From JBMOUD01 sp049319665 (GTDB taxonomy: Bacteria > Pseudomonadota > Gammaproteobacteria > Enterobacterales > Enterobacteriaceae), in assembly GCF_049319665.1 (NCBI RefSeq), contig NZ_JBMOUD010000015.1:1-64000 (forward strand): a DNA stretch of 64,000 nt, written 5' to 3'. The stretch's first letter is position 1. The number at the start of each line of letters is the position of its first letter. Position numbers and translations under genes: made by a program. The notes beneath the pieces were generated by a model that saw only the letters and a program-made list of their open reading frames with translations, was not told where the DNA came from and ran no database searches. This document shows, in pieces, positions 16,831-25,171 of this stretch.

Positions 16831-17526
16831 ATGATCGAATTTTATTTCCACCCAACGCCTAATCCGATGAAAGTTGCGCTGCTACTCGAAGAGCTGGATT
16901 TGCCTTATCAAGTGATCCCTATCGATACCAGTAAAGGAGAGCAACATACGCCTGCTTTTCGCAGTATCAATCCTAATGGCAAAGTTCCCGCGATAGTGGA
17001 TACCCAAGGTGCAAATGGTCAGACAAGGCGGGTGTTTGATTCAACGGCAATTTTGTTATATCTGGCTGAGAAAGAAGGGCGTTTCCTCGGCCAGCCGGAA
17101 GATAGGGCAGAGCTATTATCCTGGCTATTATTTATTGCCAGCGGTTTGGGGCCATTCTCCGGTCAGGCGGTACATTTTCAATATGCGGCACCAGAAGGCT
17201 TAGATTATGCGGTCAATCGCTATCGACGTGAAATAGAACGACATTATCAGGTTTTAGATACGCATTTAGCCGGCCGGGAATATATTGTCGGCGAGAGTTA
17301 TACCATCGCAGATATTTCTGCCTGGGGATGGATAGACCGCGCGAAGCGGGTGATGAAGGGTGTTGAAAATCCCTTGGCGGATTACCCGAATATTGAGGCG
17401 TTATTTAACCGTATAGAAGCGCGTCCAGCAGTGGCGAAGGCTCGATTAGTCGGAAGCGATATCACTTTTAAACAGGTGAGTGATGAAGAAACAAAACGGG
17501 CATTGTTTCCTTCAAACTATCGCTAA
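16831..17526 (+). CDS. Glutathione S-transferase family protein (YfcG-like)
   Basis: 231 residues. An N-terminal thioredoxin-like domain (FYFHPTPNPMKVALLLEELD, then SINPNGKVPAIVD with the cis-Pro, and FDSTAILLYLAEKEG) is followed by a helical C-terminal domain with YTIADISAWGWIDRA. The N-terminal pattern resembles YfcG, which has disulfide-bond reductase activity rather than classic conjugation. It has a good AAGAGGATATT ribosome site. Cytoplasmic; substrate unknown. Confidence 0.87.
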   Translation: MIEFYFHPTPNPMKVALLLEELDLPYQVIPIDTSKGEQHTPAFRSINPNGKVPAIVDTQGANGQTRRVFDSTAILLYLAEKEGRFLGQPEDRAELLSWLLFIASGLGPFSGQAVHFQYAAPEGLDYAVNRYRREIERHYQVLDTHLAGREYIVGESYTIADISAWGWIDRAKRVMKGVENPLADYPNIEALFNRIEARPAVAKARLVGSDITFKQVSDEETKRALFPSNYR

Positions 17527-17691
17527 TCCAAAACTCTCGCTCCTTGCCAATCGACTGTTAGTGAGATGATGAAATTGACACAATCCACTGCAACTACCTA
17601 AAAATGGGATTGTAGTGGATTCTTTGAAGTGAGCATTTCCAGTTATAGTCTCTGCTTTTTGATGATCTCATCAATCCAAGCGGAAATCGGA

Positions 17692-18618
17692 ATGTTTATA
17701 AGACAACTTAGCTATTTGATTGCACTGGACAAACATCGACATTTTGCACGCGCTGCCGATAGTTGTCACGTTTCTCAGCCTTCTCTCTCCGTGGCGATTC
17801 GACAGCTCGAAGATGAACTCGGTATCACCATCATCCAGCGCGCCCGGCGCTTTATTGGCTTTACCAAAGAAGGCGAGCAGGTGCTGGCCTGGGCCCGTAA
17901 AACCGTCGCATCATTGGACAGTTTGCGTCAGGATGCCGCTTTTGCCCGTAATAACGCGGGGGGGCATTTAGCGATAGGTGCCGTGCCTTCAGCGTTATTT
18001 GCCGCCACATTACTGGTTAAAACCTACCGCAAAATTATCCCTAATCTGACTATCGAAATTTGCTCACTAAGTACCTCAGAAATCCACCAGCGCTTGAAAC
18101 AGCATCAATTGCATTTAGGCATGGCCTACAGCGAATCGGTCAGCGAAGGGCCGTTTGAGCATATCCCGTTGTATCACGAACGCTTTGTCTTGCTTTCTGG
18201 TCCTGATGCGGAGATGAAACCCGGTGCAACGTTGCGTTGGGAGGATGTTGCCCATTTGCCGCTGTGTTTGTTTAGCCCAGATATGAACAACCGCCGCATC
18301 ATCAACGAAGCTTTCGCCAAGGCTGGCGTCGTGCCCAATGTAGTGATTGAAACCAATACCGCTTCTGTATTTCTCGATCTTGTCAGCACGGGAGAGCTTT
18401 ACAGTATTGCGCCTGTTAGCGCCGTGCCTGGCTATTTTTTGCATCAGGGAATTTGCATGAATCCGATGAGTCAGCAATTTGGCTCGCCGATATATCTGCT
18501 GCGCTTGCATCAGGAAAACGCCTCATCATTACTCAATGCTGCCTGGGGAATGGCCGAGACCATTGACCTGCAAGAACAACTCGACGATGCACTGGCGGAA
18601 GGCGCTTATAGGCATTGA
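17692..18618 (+). CDS. LysR family regulator next to formate dehydrogenase
   Basis: 308 residues from the ATG at 17692, where the LysR consensus begins (FIRQLSYLIALDKHRHFARA, then HVSQPSLSVAIRQLEDELG). An effector-binding domain with two Rossmann-like lobes follows. The start at 17629 would add a non-conserved stretch. It lies 123 bases upstream of the formate dehydrogenase gene on the same strand and probably controls it, given how often such regulators adjoin this dehydrogenase; no binding site was identified. Confidence 0.87.
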   Translation: MFIRQLSYLIALDKHRHFARAADSCHVSQPSLSVAIRQLEDELGITIIQRARRFIGFTKEGEQVLAWARKTVASLDSLRQDAAFARNNAGGHLAIGAVPSALFAATLLVKTYRKIIPNLTIEICSLSTSEIHQRLKQHQLHLGMAYSESVSEGPFEHIPLYHERFVLLSGPDAEMKPGATLRWEDVAHLPLCLFSPDMNNRRIINEAFAKAGVVPNVVIETNTASVFLDLVSTGELYSIAPVSAVPGYFLHQGICMNPMSQQFGSPIYLLRLHQENASSLLNAAWGMAETIDLQEQLDDALAEGAYRH

Positions 18619-18741
18619 CTATCAGTAGATATTATCAATCAATTGGATCGAAAGTAGTGAAACTTGGACACTGTGTCTGCAACAAGTGATTTACATAGAT
18701 GAAATTATTGTTTATCAAATTCAGATCAAAAGGTACTCACT

Positions 18742-19902
18742 ATGTCCAAGATTCTTTGCGTTCTTTATCCAGATCCAGTTAGCGGTTTTCCTCCAGTTTA
18801 TGCTCGTGATGACGTCCCTGAAATTAGCGTCTATCCGAACGGGCAGACAGCGCCTACCCCAGAAGGTGAACTTGGTTTCAAACCGGGTGAATTGATCGGT
18901 AGCGTGTCTGGTGAACTGGGTCTGCGTAAATATTTAGAGAGCCAAGGTCATGAACTTATCGTGACCAGTGACAAAGATGGTGCCGACTCGATGTTTGACC
19001 GCCATCTGCCTGATGCCGATGTCGTCATTTCTCAGCCTTTCTGGCCGGCTTATTTAACGCCTGAGCGTATTGCGAAAGCGAAAAAGCTGAAACTTGCACT
19101 GACTGCGGGTATCGGTTCAGACCACGTTGACCTGAAAGCGGCGGCCGAACGCGGTATCACCGTGGCTGAAGTGACTTTCTCCAACTCGATTAGCGTTGCC
19201 GAACATGCCGTAATGACCGCGCTGGCATTAGTTCGTAACTACCTGCCTTCGCACCAGTTTGCTAACAATGGCGGCTGGAATATCGCTGATTGTGTGGCTC
19301 GCAGCTATGACATTGAAGGGATGACATTTGGTACCCTGGGCGCTGGACGCATCGGTTTGGCAATATTGCGCCGCCTGAAACCTTTCGACCTGAAACTGCA
19401 TTACTATGATCCACATCGTCTGTCGGCTGACCTTGAGAAAGAACTGGGCCTGACCTACCATTCGACCCCTGAGTCGCTGGTTAAAGTGAGCGATATCGTT
19501 AACCTGCAAACCCCGCTGTATCCTTCTACCACCGGTTTCGTAAACGATGCTTTCTTGGCCAAGTTTAAACGTGGTTCTTATCTGGTTAACACCGCTCGCG
19601 GTGCACTGTGTGACCGTGATGCGATTGTTCGTGCACTGGAATCTGGCCAACTAGCCGGTTACGGTGGTGATGTCTGGTTCCCACAACCTGCGCCGATTGA
19701 CCATCCATGGCGTCGTATGCCGAACCAAGGCATGACACCACATATTTCTGGTTCTTCTTTATCTGCCCAGGCACGTTACGCGGCGGGTACTCTGGAAATT
19801 CTGCAAAACTTCTTCGATGGTAAGCCAATTCGTCCTGAATACCTGATTGTTGACGCGGGTAACCTGGCTGGTACTGGTGCTAATTCTTACAAACTGAGTT
19901 GA
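18742..19902 (+). CDS. fdh: NAD-dependent formate dehydrogenase (cofactor-free type)
   Basis: 386 residues, closely following the Pseudomonas sp. 101 enzyme pattern. It belongs to the D-2-hydroxyacid dehydrogenase superfamily and carries no metal or selenocysteine. Visible: GAGRIG Rossmann motif, the Asp of YYDPHRL that selects NAD over NADP, Asn in FSNSIS, catalytic Arg in NTARGALCD and catalytic His in TPHISGSS. The C-terminal NLAGTGANSYKLS is also family-specific. It oxidises formate to CO2 with NADH formation in the cytoplasm. This type is uncommon in enterobacteria beside the usual Fdn/Fdo/Fdh-H enzymes, which suggests acquisition. Confidence 0.93.
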   Translation: MSKILCVLYPDPVSGFPPVYARDDVPEISVYPNGQTAPTPEGELGFKPGELIGSVSGELGLRKYLESQGHELIVTSDKDGADSMFDRHLPDADVVISQPFWPAYLTPERIAKAKKLKLALTAGIGSDHVDLKAAAERGITVAEVTFSNSISVAEHAVMTALALVRNYLPSHQFANNGGWNIADCVARSYDIEGMTFGTLGAGRIGLAILRRLKPFDLKLHYYDPHRLSADLEKELGLTYHSTPESLVKVSDIVNLQTPLYPSTTGFVNDAFLAKFKRGSYLVNTARGALCDRDAIVRALESGQLAGYGGDVWFPQPAPIDHPWRRMPNQGMTPHISGSSLSAQARYAAGTLEILQNFFDGKPIRPEYLIVDAGNLAGTGANSYKLS

Positions 19903-20086
19903 TCCGTAAGCGTACGTTGCGGCGGCGCTCGTCGCCGCAACTTTCTCACTGCTTAGTTGTTTTCTCCAACATTATTGTCACGCCATGGGAGATGGTTGAA
20001 GCTCGCTCTTCTGGCAGTGGAGATCTCATCTCTGATTGGCGCCCTACATACCGCCATGCGAGTAAAGTTACTACTTGGGAGCTTAA

Positions 20087-20596
20087 ATGAGTAACCATTC
20101 AGCCTTGCCCTCTATCACTGTCAGTGCGATACGCAACACACGCCTTAGAAATGCATTCTTTGGATTCGTTGGGGGAGGGATTGCTATCACTTTGTTAGGC
20201 CTGCTGGCAAAAGAGACGCATCAACTCCTGCTTATCGCACCTTTTGGCGCGTCTAGTGTTTTACTGTTTGCCCTGCCGGAAAGTCCCTTAGCACAACCGC
20301 GCAACCTGGTTTTCGGCCATCTGCTTTGTGCCGCCATCGGCTTGTTGATCTTATGGCTACTGGGAGATGGTTTCTGGCAGACAGGGTTAGCGGTAGGTTT
20401 AGCTATTGCGTTGATGCAATTGACCTCGACATTGCATCCACCCGCCGGTGCTAATCCGGTGCTGATTATGCTGGTCGGTCAGGTACATTGGAGTTTCCTG
20501 CTCACACCAATACTCGGCGGCACATTAATCCTGCTGTTTACTGCTCTGTGCTTCAATAATCTGACTTCCGATCATAACTGGCCTAAGCGTTGGTAG
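20087..20596 (+). CDS. HPP family integral membrane protein
   Basis: 169 residues with the HPP motif in LHPPAGANPVLIML. Four to five hydrophobic segments: ~22-42, 46-64, 72-92, 97-118 and ~130-150. The conserved LIAPFGASSVLLFALPESPLAQPRN is also present. Some HPP proteins have been linked to nitrite transport in chloroplasts and cyanobacteria; the bacterial role here is not established. It follows the formate dehydrogenase gene by 184 bases; the two may or may not be cotranscribed. Confidence 0.85.
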   Translation: MSNHSALPSITVSAIRNTRLRNAFFGFVGGGIAITLLGLLAKETHQLLLIAPFGASSVLLFALPESPLAQPRNLVFGHLLCAAIGLLILWLLGDGFWQTGLAVGLAIALMQLTSTLHPPAGANPVLIMLVGQVHWSFLLTPILGGTLILLFTALCFNNLTSDHNWPKRW

Positions 20597-20916
20597 TGTC
20601 GTATATATCCATCATTGAACATGGCCAAGCCTTACCAAAATAGAACAGTGGTTTTCGATAAAATAGTATTGAGTCATCAACGATTTTATTTAATAAGTTT
20701 GAGTCTGTTTCTGTACTCAGTACTATAAATTCCCTCCCATTGTTCTACTTTCCCTATATAACCAGATTAATCTGGTGGGTAAGCTATAAAAGGGCAAGCA
20801 AAAGAAAAATATTTTCTAACGACTCATTGTTTTAAGTCTATTCTTAAATCGTTCGGCTAGAAATTTATGCCATGCTGTTGTTAGTTATATCGAATGTATC
20901 TGACCAATGAGGGACT
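20597..20916. other. Intergenic region, no gene seen
   Basis: 320 AT-rich bases upstream of the small periplasmic protein gene. Apart from a short ACCAGATTAATCTGGT palindrome near 20761-20776, a possible operator, I see no structured element. Confidence 0.5.
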
Positions 20917-21249
20917 ATGATGAAAAAAGCAATTTTTGCCTTATCTGCTATTTTACTGGCATCACCTGTATTTGCTGCTGACACAACGACCCACGTGAGT
21001 GACGAAGCCGTTGCCAAAGCGCACGAAGGCGCAGATACCGCTAAAGAAAAATTGCACAAGGCTGAGAATAAAGGCGATGAGCTGAAACTCAAGGCTAAAC
21101 ATGCAGCTGAAGGTAAGAAAGATAGCACCGGCAGCAAAGTGTCAGAAGGTACACAAAAAGCCTGGCACAAAACTAAAGAAGGTTCCGAGAAGGCCTGGGA
21201 CAAAACCAAGCAAGGCGCAGAAGACCTGAAGAACAAAGTTACTGAATAA
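20917..21249 (+). CDS. Small Lys/Glu/Ala-rich periplasmic protein, LEA-like repeats
   Basis: 110 residues: signal peptide (MMKKAIFALSAILLASPVFA), then a low-complexity helical protein. Imperfect repeats of about 11 residues occur (AWHKTKEGSEK, AWDKTKQGAED), with AKHAAEGKKDS before them. Such periodic K/T/E/A sequences resemble late-embryogenesis-abundant proteins and some enterobacterial stress-induced periplasmic proteins. A desiccation or envelope-stress role is conceivable but unproven. Good AT-rich promoter region upstream and a strong terminator downstream point to a monocistronic, well-expressed gene. Confidence 0.75.
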   Translation: MMKKAIFALSAILLASPVFAADTTTHVSDEAVAKAHEGADTAKEKLHKAENKGDELKLKAKHAAEGKKDSTGSKVSEGTQKAWHKTKEGSEKAWDKTKQGAEDLKNKVTE

Positions 21250-21272
21250 TTTATTCACTCTTGTTCAAATCT

Positions 21273-21299
21273 AAGGCCGGATATCCGGCCTTTTTTTTT
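21273..21299 (+). terminator. Rho-independent terminator
   Basis: The palindrome AAGGCCGGATATCCGGCCTT (21273-21292) is followed by a run of T to 21299. Confidence 0.93.
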
Positions 21300-21351
21300 G
21301 ATTTTTATTGGCTTGGTTGGCAATATTCATCAGTAGAAAAGGATGAGCCGA

Positions 21352-21642
21352 ATGAAATCAAGCATACCGATGTACTTGTTCAGCGAATGCCAACAATCGA
21401 ATCAATCCCACCCTAGTGTATCGTCTATCGTTTTGTTTGGTATGACATGCGCCGATGGGGATATCGTTTATTTAGAGATAAGGTACATCGATTACAATAA
21501 AAACATTATTGAAGGAGATCACCTGTGGTCCTCTCTTGGAGAGGCGTTACATTATTCCTATACCGATTTTGGTATAAACGAAGGGCAATGGAGAACATTA
21601 TCTTTAGATGAGATATTGAGAATCGATCACAGTATAAATTGA
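21352..21642 (+). CDS. Hypothetical protein
   Basis: 96 residues from the ATG at 21352 (AAAAGGATGAG lies upstream; the ATG at 21343 is too close to it). Acidic, with no signal peptide or membrane segment. Recognisable pieces are IVLFGMTCADGDIVYLEIRY and GEALHYSYTDFGINEGQWRT. No family recognised. It is AT-richer than the core genes and sits beside another unknown gene. Small acidic cytoplasmic proteins of this type are sometimes immunity proteins, but no toxin gene is adjacent. Confidence 0.55.
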   Translation: MKSSIPMYLFSECQQSNQSHPSVSSIVLFGMTCADGDIVYLEIRYIDYNKNIIEGDHLWSSLGEALHYSYTDFGINEGQWRTLSLDEILRIDHSIN

Positions 21643-21675
21643 CGATAATTTATGATGTAGCATGCAGGAAATCGT

Positions 21676-22242
21676 ATGTCATTTTTCAATTTATTTCGTT
21701 CTGGCAAAGATAATCGAACGCGAGTTATCGAAACCATAAAAAGAGTCAATGATGCATCACCATTGGGATGGGATAAAGTCACCGAGTTAGCTGTTGGGGG
21801 ATTAACCGAAGTCGGTTTTTCCAAATCAACCAATTTATTACTGATTGTCTCTTCGTCAGGCCGAAGTGTTGTAGATTGCTATTCTGGTAGAAAAGTGTCT
21901 AGAGACTATGATACTGACGGGAATTGGTATGATCCCGCTAATATGCAATGTCGCGGTATTGGTTCGATTTCAGGTGAGCTTATTGCTATATCTGGACTCT
22001 GTGGCGGAGGGTTACCCAAAATTAATCGCTTTGGGGAATCAATAGAAGTGGTTGCTCCCGATTGGCCGATTGAAGATGTGATATTTTGTCCTCCAGGAAA
22101 ATCAGCACTGATTGCTGATTTACAGCAAGGGTGTTGCCGTATTTTTTCTGAAAATCTCTGTACCGTAGGTTTTTCTTGGGATGGCATCTTTTTGGTTATA
22201 GCCACTTCTAGTGATGTCATCATCTGGAAAAAGATAAGCTAA
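21676..22242 (+). CDS. Hypothetical protein, beta-propeller-like
   Basis: 188 residues, cytoplasmic, with no signal peptide. Repeated short strand-like segments (LLLIVSSSGRSVVDCYSGRK, LIAISGLCGGGLPKINRFGE, FLVIATSSDVIIWKKIS) look like blades of a small beta-propeller. Family not recognised. It starts 33 bases after the previous unknown gene, so the two probably form a unit. Codon use is AT-rich, consistent with transfer. Confidence 0.55.
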   Translation: MSFFNLFRSGKDNRTRVIETIKRVNDASPLGWDKVTELAVGGLTEVGFSKSTNLLLIVSSSGRSVVDCYSGRKVSRDYDTDGNWYDPANMQCRGIGSISGELIAISGLCGGGLPKINRFGESIEVVAPDWPIEDVIFCPPGKSALIADLQQGCCRIFSENLCTVGFSWDGIFLVIATSSDVIIWKKIS

Positions 22243-22601
22243 TGATCGCACATAGCATGCATAAAGTTTGCCGCCAATAGCCACAACTTTTAAAACTTCC
22301 CCATGGCTTTATGCTTTTTATTTCTTAAGGCTTTTTACACTCTCGCTTTGCCAGTTCTTAACACCATTTCTTTTACGAAAAAATTGAGGGTGACTGTGTT
22401 TAATACACTGTAATTCCTGGTTTTCATGATTTTTTATTACTGCGCTGTTTGTTTGATTCGACTCAAAAATCCCCCTTGGATTTTTCTTACTTATTTATAA
22501 ATAAGTAGCTACTTTGTAAAGACTTGTTAATAAATGCTTCTAATTTGGTAATGATTAGAAATATGATTATGAGAATCATTAACATTAACAAGGAAAGACT
22601 G
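22243..22601. other. Intergenic region upstream of the TonB receptor
   Basis: AT-rich. It contains the Fur box at 22565-22583 and the receptor's promoter. A stretch at about 22260-22480 holds nothing I recognise. Confidence 0.5.
22565..22583. promoter_or_regulatory. Fur box of the siderophore receptor gene
   Basis: GATTATGAGAATCATTAAC matches 16 of 19 positions of the Fur consensus GATAATGATAATCATTATC. It ends 18 bases before the chosen start codon, inside the expected promoter/leader, so iron-dependent repression is likely. Confidence 0.85.
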
Positions 22602-24668
22602 ATGCAATACTCTCGTATTGCCAGCGCTATTGCATTGATTTTATTAAGCAATATTGCATTGGCGAAAGATGATACCATTACGGTTAACGGCGATATTCTG
22701 GGGGATTCGCGAGCCGAGCAAGTGAAAACCTGGCCCGGCAACCGTACGGTGATTACACAAGATCAGTTACATAATGGTGCTAACCGCACGCTAGATGATG
22801 CACTTCAGCGCGTGCCGGGAGTAAAAATCCAGGATGAAACGGGTACTGGCGTATTACCGCAGATCTCGGTTCGTGGTTTATACGATAGCCGCAGCGGCCG
22901 TACTCAGATCTTGCAAGATGGTATTCCTCTGGCGCTGGCCCCTTACGGGCAAGAAGGGATGTCGCTTTTCCCTGTCAGTTTTTCTACGATTGACCGCATT
23001 GATGTGGTACGCGGCGGTGCTGCTGTGCAGTACGGCCCGAATAATGTCGGCGGGGTCATCAACCTTATCAGTAAACCGATTCCGGTAAATTGGGAAAACG
23101 AAATTACCCAACGCGCTACCTTCTATGGGCGTGGCCGTAATCTCTGGGATACCTACCTGCGTACCGGCGGTATGCTCAATGACAACTTCGGTTTGCAGGT
23201 TGAAGCTAATCAGGTGAAGGGCAACTCTTTCCGCGATCACAGTGACAGCAAAGTTGAGAACTTCCGCCTGCGTGGGCTGTGGAATATCAATGACAGCACC
23301 AGCCTGAATCTTTCCTATCAATATTATGATGCGCGTGCTGATCTTGCCGGTGCGCTCAGTGACTCCGCTTATAAAGCTAACCGCAATCAAAGTACGCGTC
23401 CGTGGGATAATTATAACGGCCGTACCAAGCGTTATAGTGCGGTTTATAACCAGCAACTCGGCTCATTAGGCTTTATCGACGGCGCAGAATTTAACTGGAT
23501 GTTCTTCGATCAGGAGTCAGATCGTGATTTCCACGTTGGAATGAGCACCGTGCCGGGCCAAACCTGGAACCCGTCTTTGCCTGCTAATACGGTGCAGAAC
23601 TCGCCGCGTAACTTCAAAGTTTGGGGCACTGAACCTCGTCTGAGTATGGACATTAATGGTGATAAGGTTAACCAGCAATGGATTGTTGGCGGGCGCTTTA
23701 TCAGTGAAGATATTGGCTATCAGGTGAAGCAGCGCTCACTGGCTACTGATGTCACCACCACCACCCGTAACTGGGATTTCGATGATAAAGCCTGGGCCGG
23801 TTATATCAGCAACGCCGTCAAGCTCTTTGATGACAGCCTGACCATTACCCCTGGTGTGCGTTATGAGCACATCAGTGAAAAATATAGCGATGCGGTCACG
23901 GGCTTTAGAAGCTCAGCGCCAGATCAGCAGTGGTTACCGGGTCTGACCGTTGGCTACCAGTTGTCGCCAGCATGGTTCTTGTATGCCAACGCACAAAAAA
24001 GCGTAAGGCCTGCGCAGGTCACGCAGATTGTCAAAGGCGGCGACGTGACTTCTGAACTGTCGTGGAACTATGAAAGCGGAGTGCGTTTCACGCCAAATAA
24101 AAATGTCAGCTTGAGTGCAGGCTTGTATCGCATCGATTATGACGACCAAATTAGTTATAACAGCCTGAACGACAGTTACGAGAATATTGGTAAAACTCGT
24201 CATCAAGGGATTGAGCTGGAAGGCTATTGGAGTCCGGCGGCGGTATCTGGCCTGAAATTGCACGCCGGTTACGCGTATCTGGATGCTGAGCAGATGAACG
24301 GCCAGTACAAAGGCAACCAAGTGCCTTACGCTTCTCGCCAACAAGTGACGCTGGATAGCAGCTACGAATGGCGTGACACCACCTTTACATTGGCAGGCTA
24401 CTACTTCAGCAACTCCTACTCGGATGCGGCCAACACCGTGCATGATAACGCCACGCAATCTGCCGGCCAAATGCCTGCTTACTGGGTATGGAATGCGCAG
24501 GTTAGCCGTGATTTGTGGGCATCAGGACGTAACAAACTCAGCGGCTACGTTGGGGTGAACAACCTGTTCAACGAGGAATACTGGTTCCGCGGCATCGATA
24601 CCAGCCCATGGGGACGCCAACCCGCGCCGGGCCGTTCCGTCACCGCAGGCCTAACCTACAAGTTCTAA
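22602..24668 (+). CDS. TonB-dependent ferric-siderophore receptor
   Basis: 688 residues from the ATG at 22602, chosen for its signal peptide (MQYSRIASAIALILLSNIALA) and the AAGGAAAG before it; the reading from 22524 runs through the Fur box. The plug domain (~45-160) has RVPGVKI, ISVRGLYDSRSGRTQILQDG and VVRGGAAVQYGPNNVGGVIN, followed by a 22-strand barrel ending in the TonB-receptor terminal VTAGLTYKF. It resembles FecA/PvuA-type receptors for citrate-containing siderophores but lacks the extra N-terminal signalling domain of FecA. It converges on the biosynthetic operon. Confidence 0.9.
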   Translation: MQYSRIASAIALILLSNIALAKDDTITVNGDILGDSRAEQVKTWPGNRTVITQDQLHNGANRTLDDALQRVPGVKIQDETGTGVLPQISVRGLYDSRSGRTQILQDGIPLALAPYGQEGMSLFPVSFSTIDRIDVVRGGAAVQYGPNNVGGVINLISKPIPVNWENEITQRATFYGRGRNLWDTYLRTGGMLNDNFGLQVEANQVKGNSFRDHSDSKVENFRLRGLWNINDSTSLNLSYQYYDARADLAGALSDSAYKANRNQSTRPWDNYNGRTKRYSAVYNQQLGSLGFIDGAEFNWMFFDQESDRDFHVGMSTVPGQTWNPSLPANTVQNSPRNFKVWGTEPRLSMDINGDKVNQQWIVGGRFISEDIGYQVKQRSLATDVTTTTRNWDFDDKAWAGYISNAVKLFDDSLTITPGVRYEHISEKYSDAVTGFRSSAPDQQWLPGLTVGYQLSPAWFLYANAQKSVRPAQVTQIVKGGDVTSELSWNYESGVRFTPNKNVSLSAGLYRIDYDDQISYNSLNDSYENIGKTRHQGIELEGYWSPAAVSGLKLHAGYAYLDAEQMNGQYKGNQVPYASRQQVTLDSSYEWRDTTFTLAGYYFSNSYSDAANTVHDNATQSAGQMPAYWVWNAQVSRDLWASGRNKLSGYVGVNNLFNEEYWFRGIDTSPWGRQPAPGRSVTAGLTYKF

Positions 24669-24673
24669 CCAAC

Positions 24674-24697
24674 ACGACCAGCCTGTTGGCTGGTCGT
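24674..24697 (+). terminator. Hairpin after the receptor gene
   Basis: ACGACCAGCC (24674-24683) and GGCTGGTCGT (24688-24697) form a perfect 10-bp stem with a TGTT loop six bases after the stop codon. No T-run follows, so it may protect the 3' end as much as terminate. Confidence 0.65.
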
Positions 24698-24852
24698 CAG
24701 AATACAAGCAAAGCCAGTTATTAGGGGAAGTAAAGCGTTGGGGTCGTAGCGAGCTTGCTCGCCGGAGCGCCCCTAGCATTACTAGACCCGAGTATCTCGA
24801 TATCAAAGACAACGTTGTCATCAAATTAACGACCAGCCCTTGACTTTAAATT

Positions 24853-25137
24853 CCTTGACCTTTAATAGCGCATCTTGTCGGCCAAGCGCACGAATGAGGC
24901 CAGGGGAAATCGGCCATGGACCGGCCGATTTAGGTTGAGCCGGGCAGGACGCCCGTCTCAGCCGACCCGTCCGGCCGAAGCAGTAAGCGCGGGCAGTCGC
25001 GCAGCGACCCGACAAGCTAAGCGCAGGCGCGGGATGCAAGGGCCTTCGCCTCAAGGCCCTTGCCGGTCGCGTTCGGCAGAATATGCATATTACTGTGCAG
25101 TGATTAGCGACTGAACCTGCACCGCACCAACATAAAT
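24853..25137. repeat. ~285-bp dispersed structured repeat, copy 2
   Basis: Second copy of the element at 98-380, same orientation. Stems: 24907-24915/24923-24931, 24933-24938/24958-24963, 25036-25046/25053-25063, and the enclosing 25004-25009/25065-25070. Against copy 1 the 9-bp first stem shows three compensatory pair changes and no unpaired change. One TTGAC-type repeat unit precedes it, and another hairpin (AGCGAGCTTGCTCGC near 24748) lies upstream. It occupies the convergent gap between receptor and binding-protein genes. Confidence 0.85.
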
Positions 25138-25171
25138 CATCCACCGATTAGCTCTGGGCATCGCTGCCCAT

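Noticed and set aside
19899..20090. 63-codon frame between formate dehydrogenase and HPP genes
   Set aside because: Overlaps both neighbours' ends and has random composition.
22878..23456. 192-codon minus-strand frame inside the TonB receptor gene
   Set aside because: Antisense shadow of a highly supported gene; composition is not protein-like.
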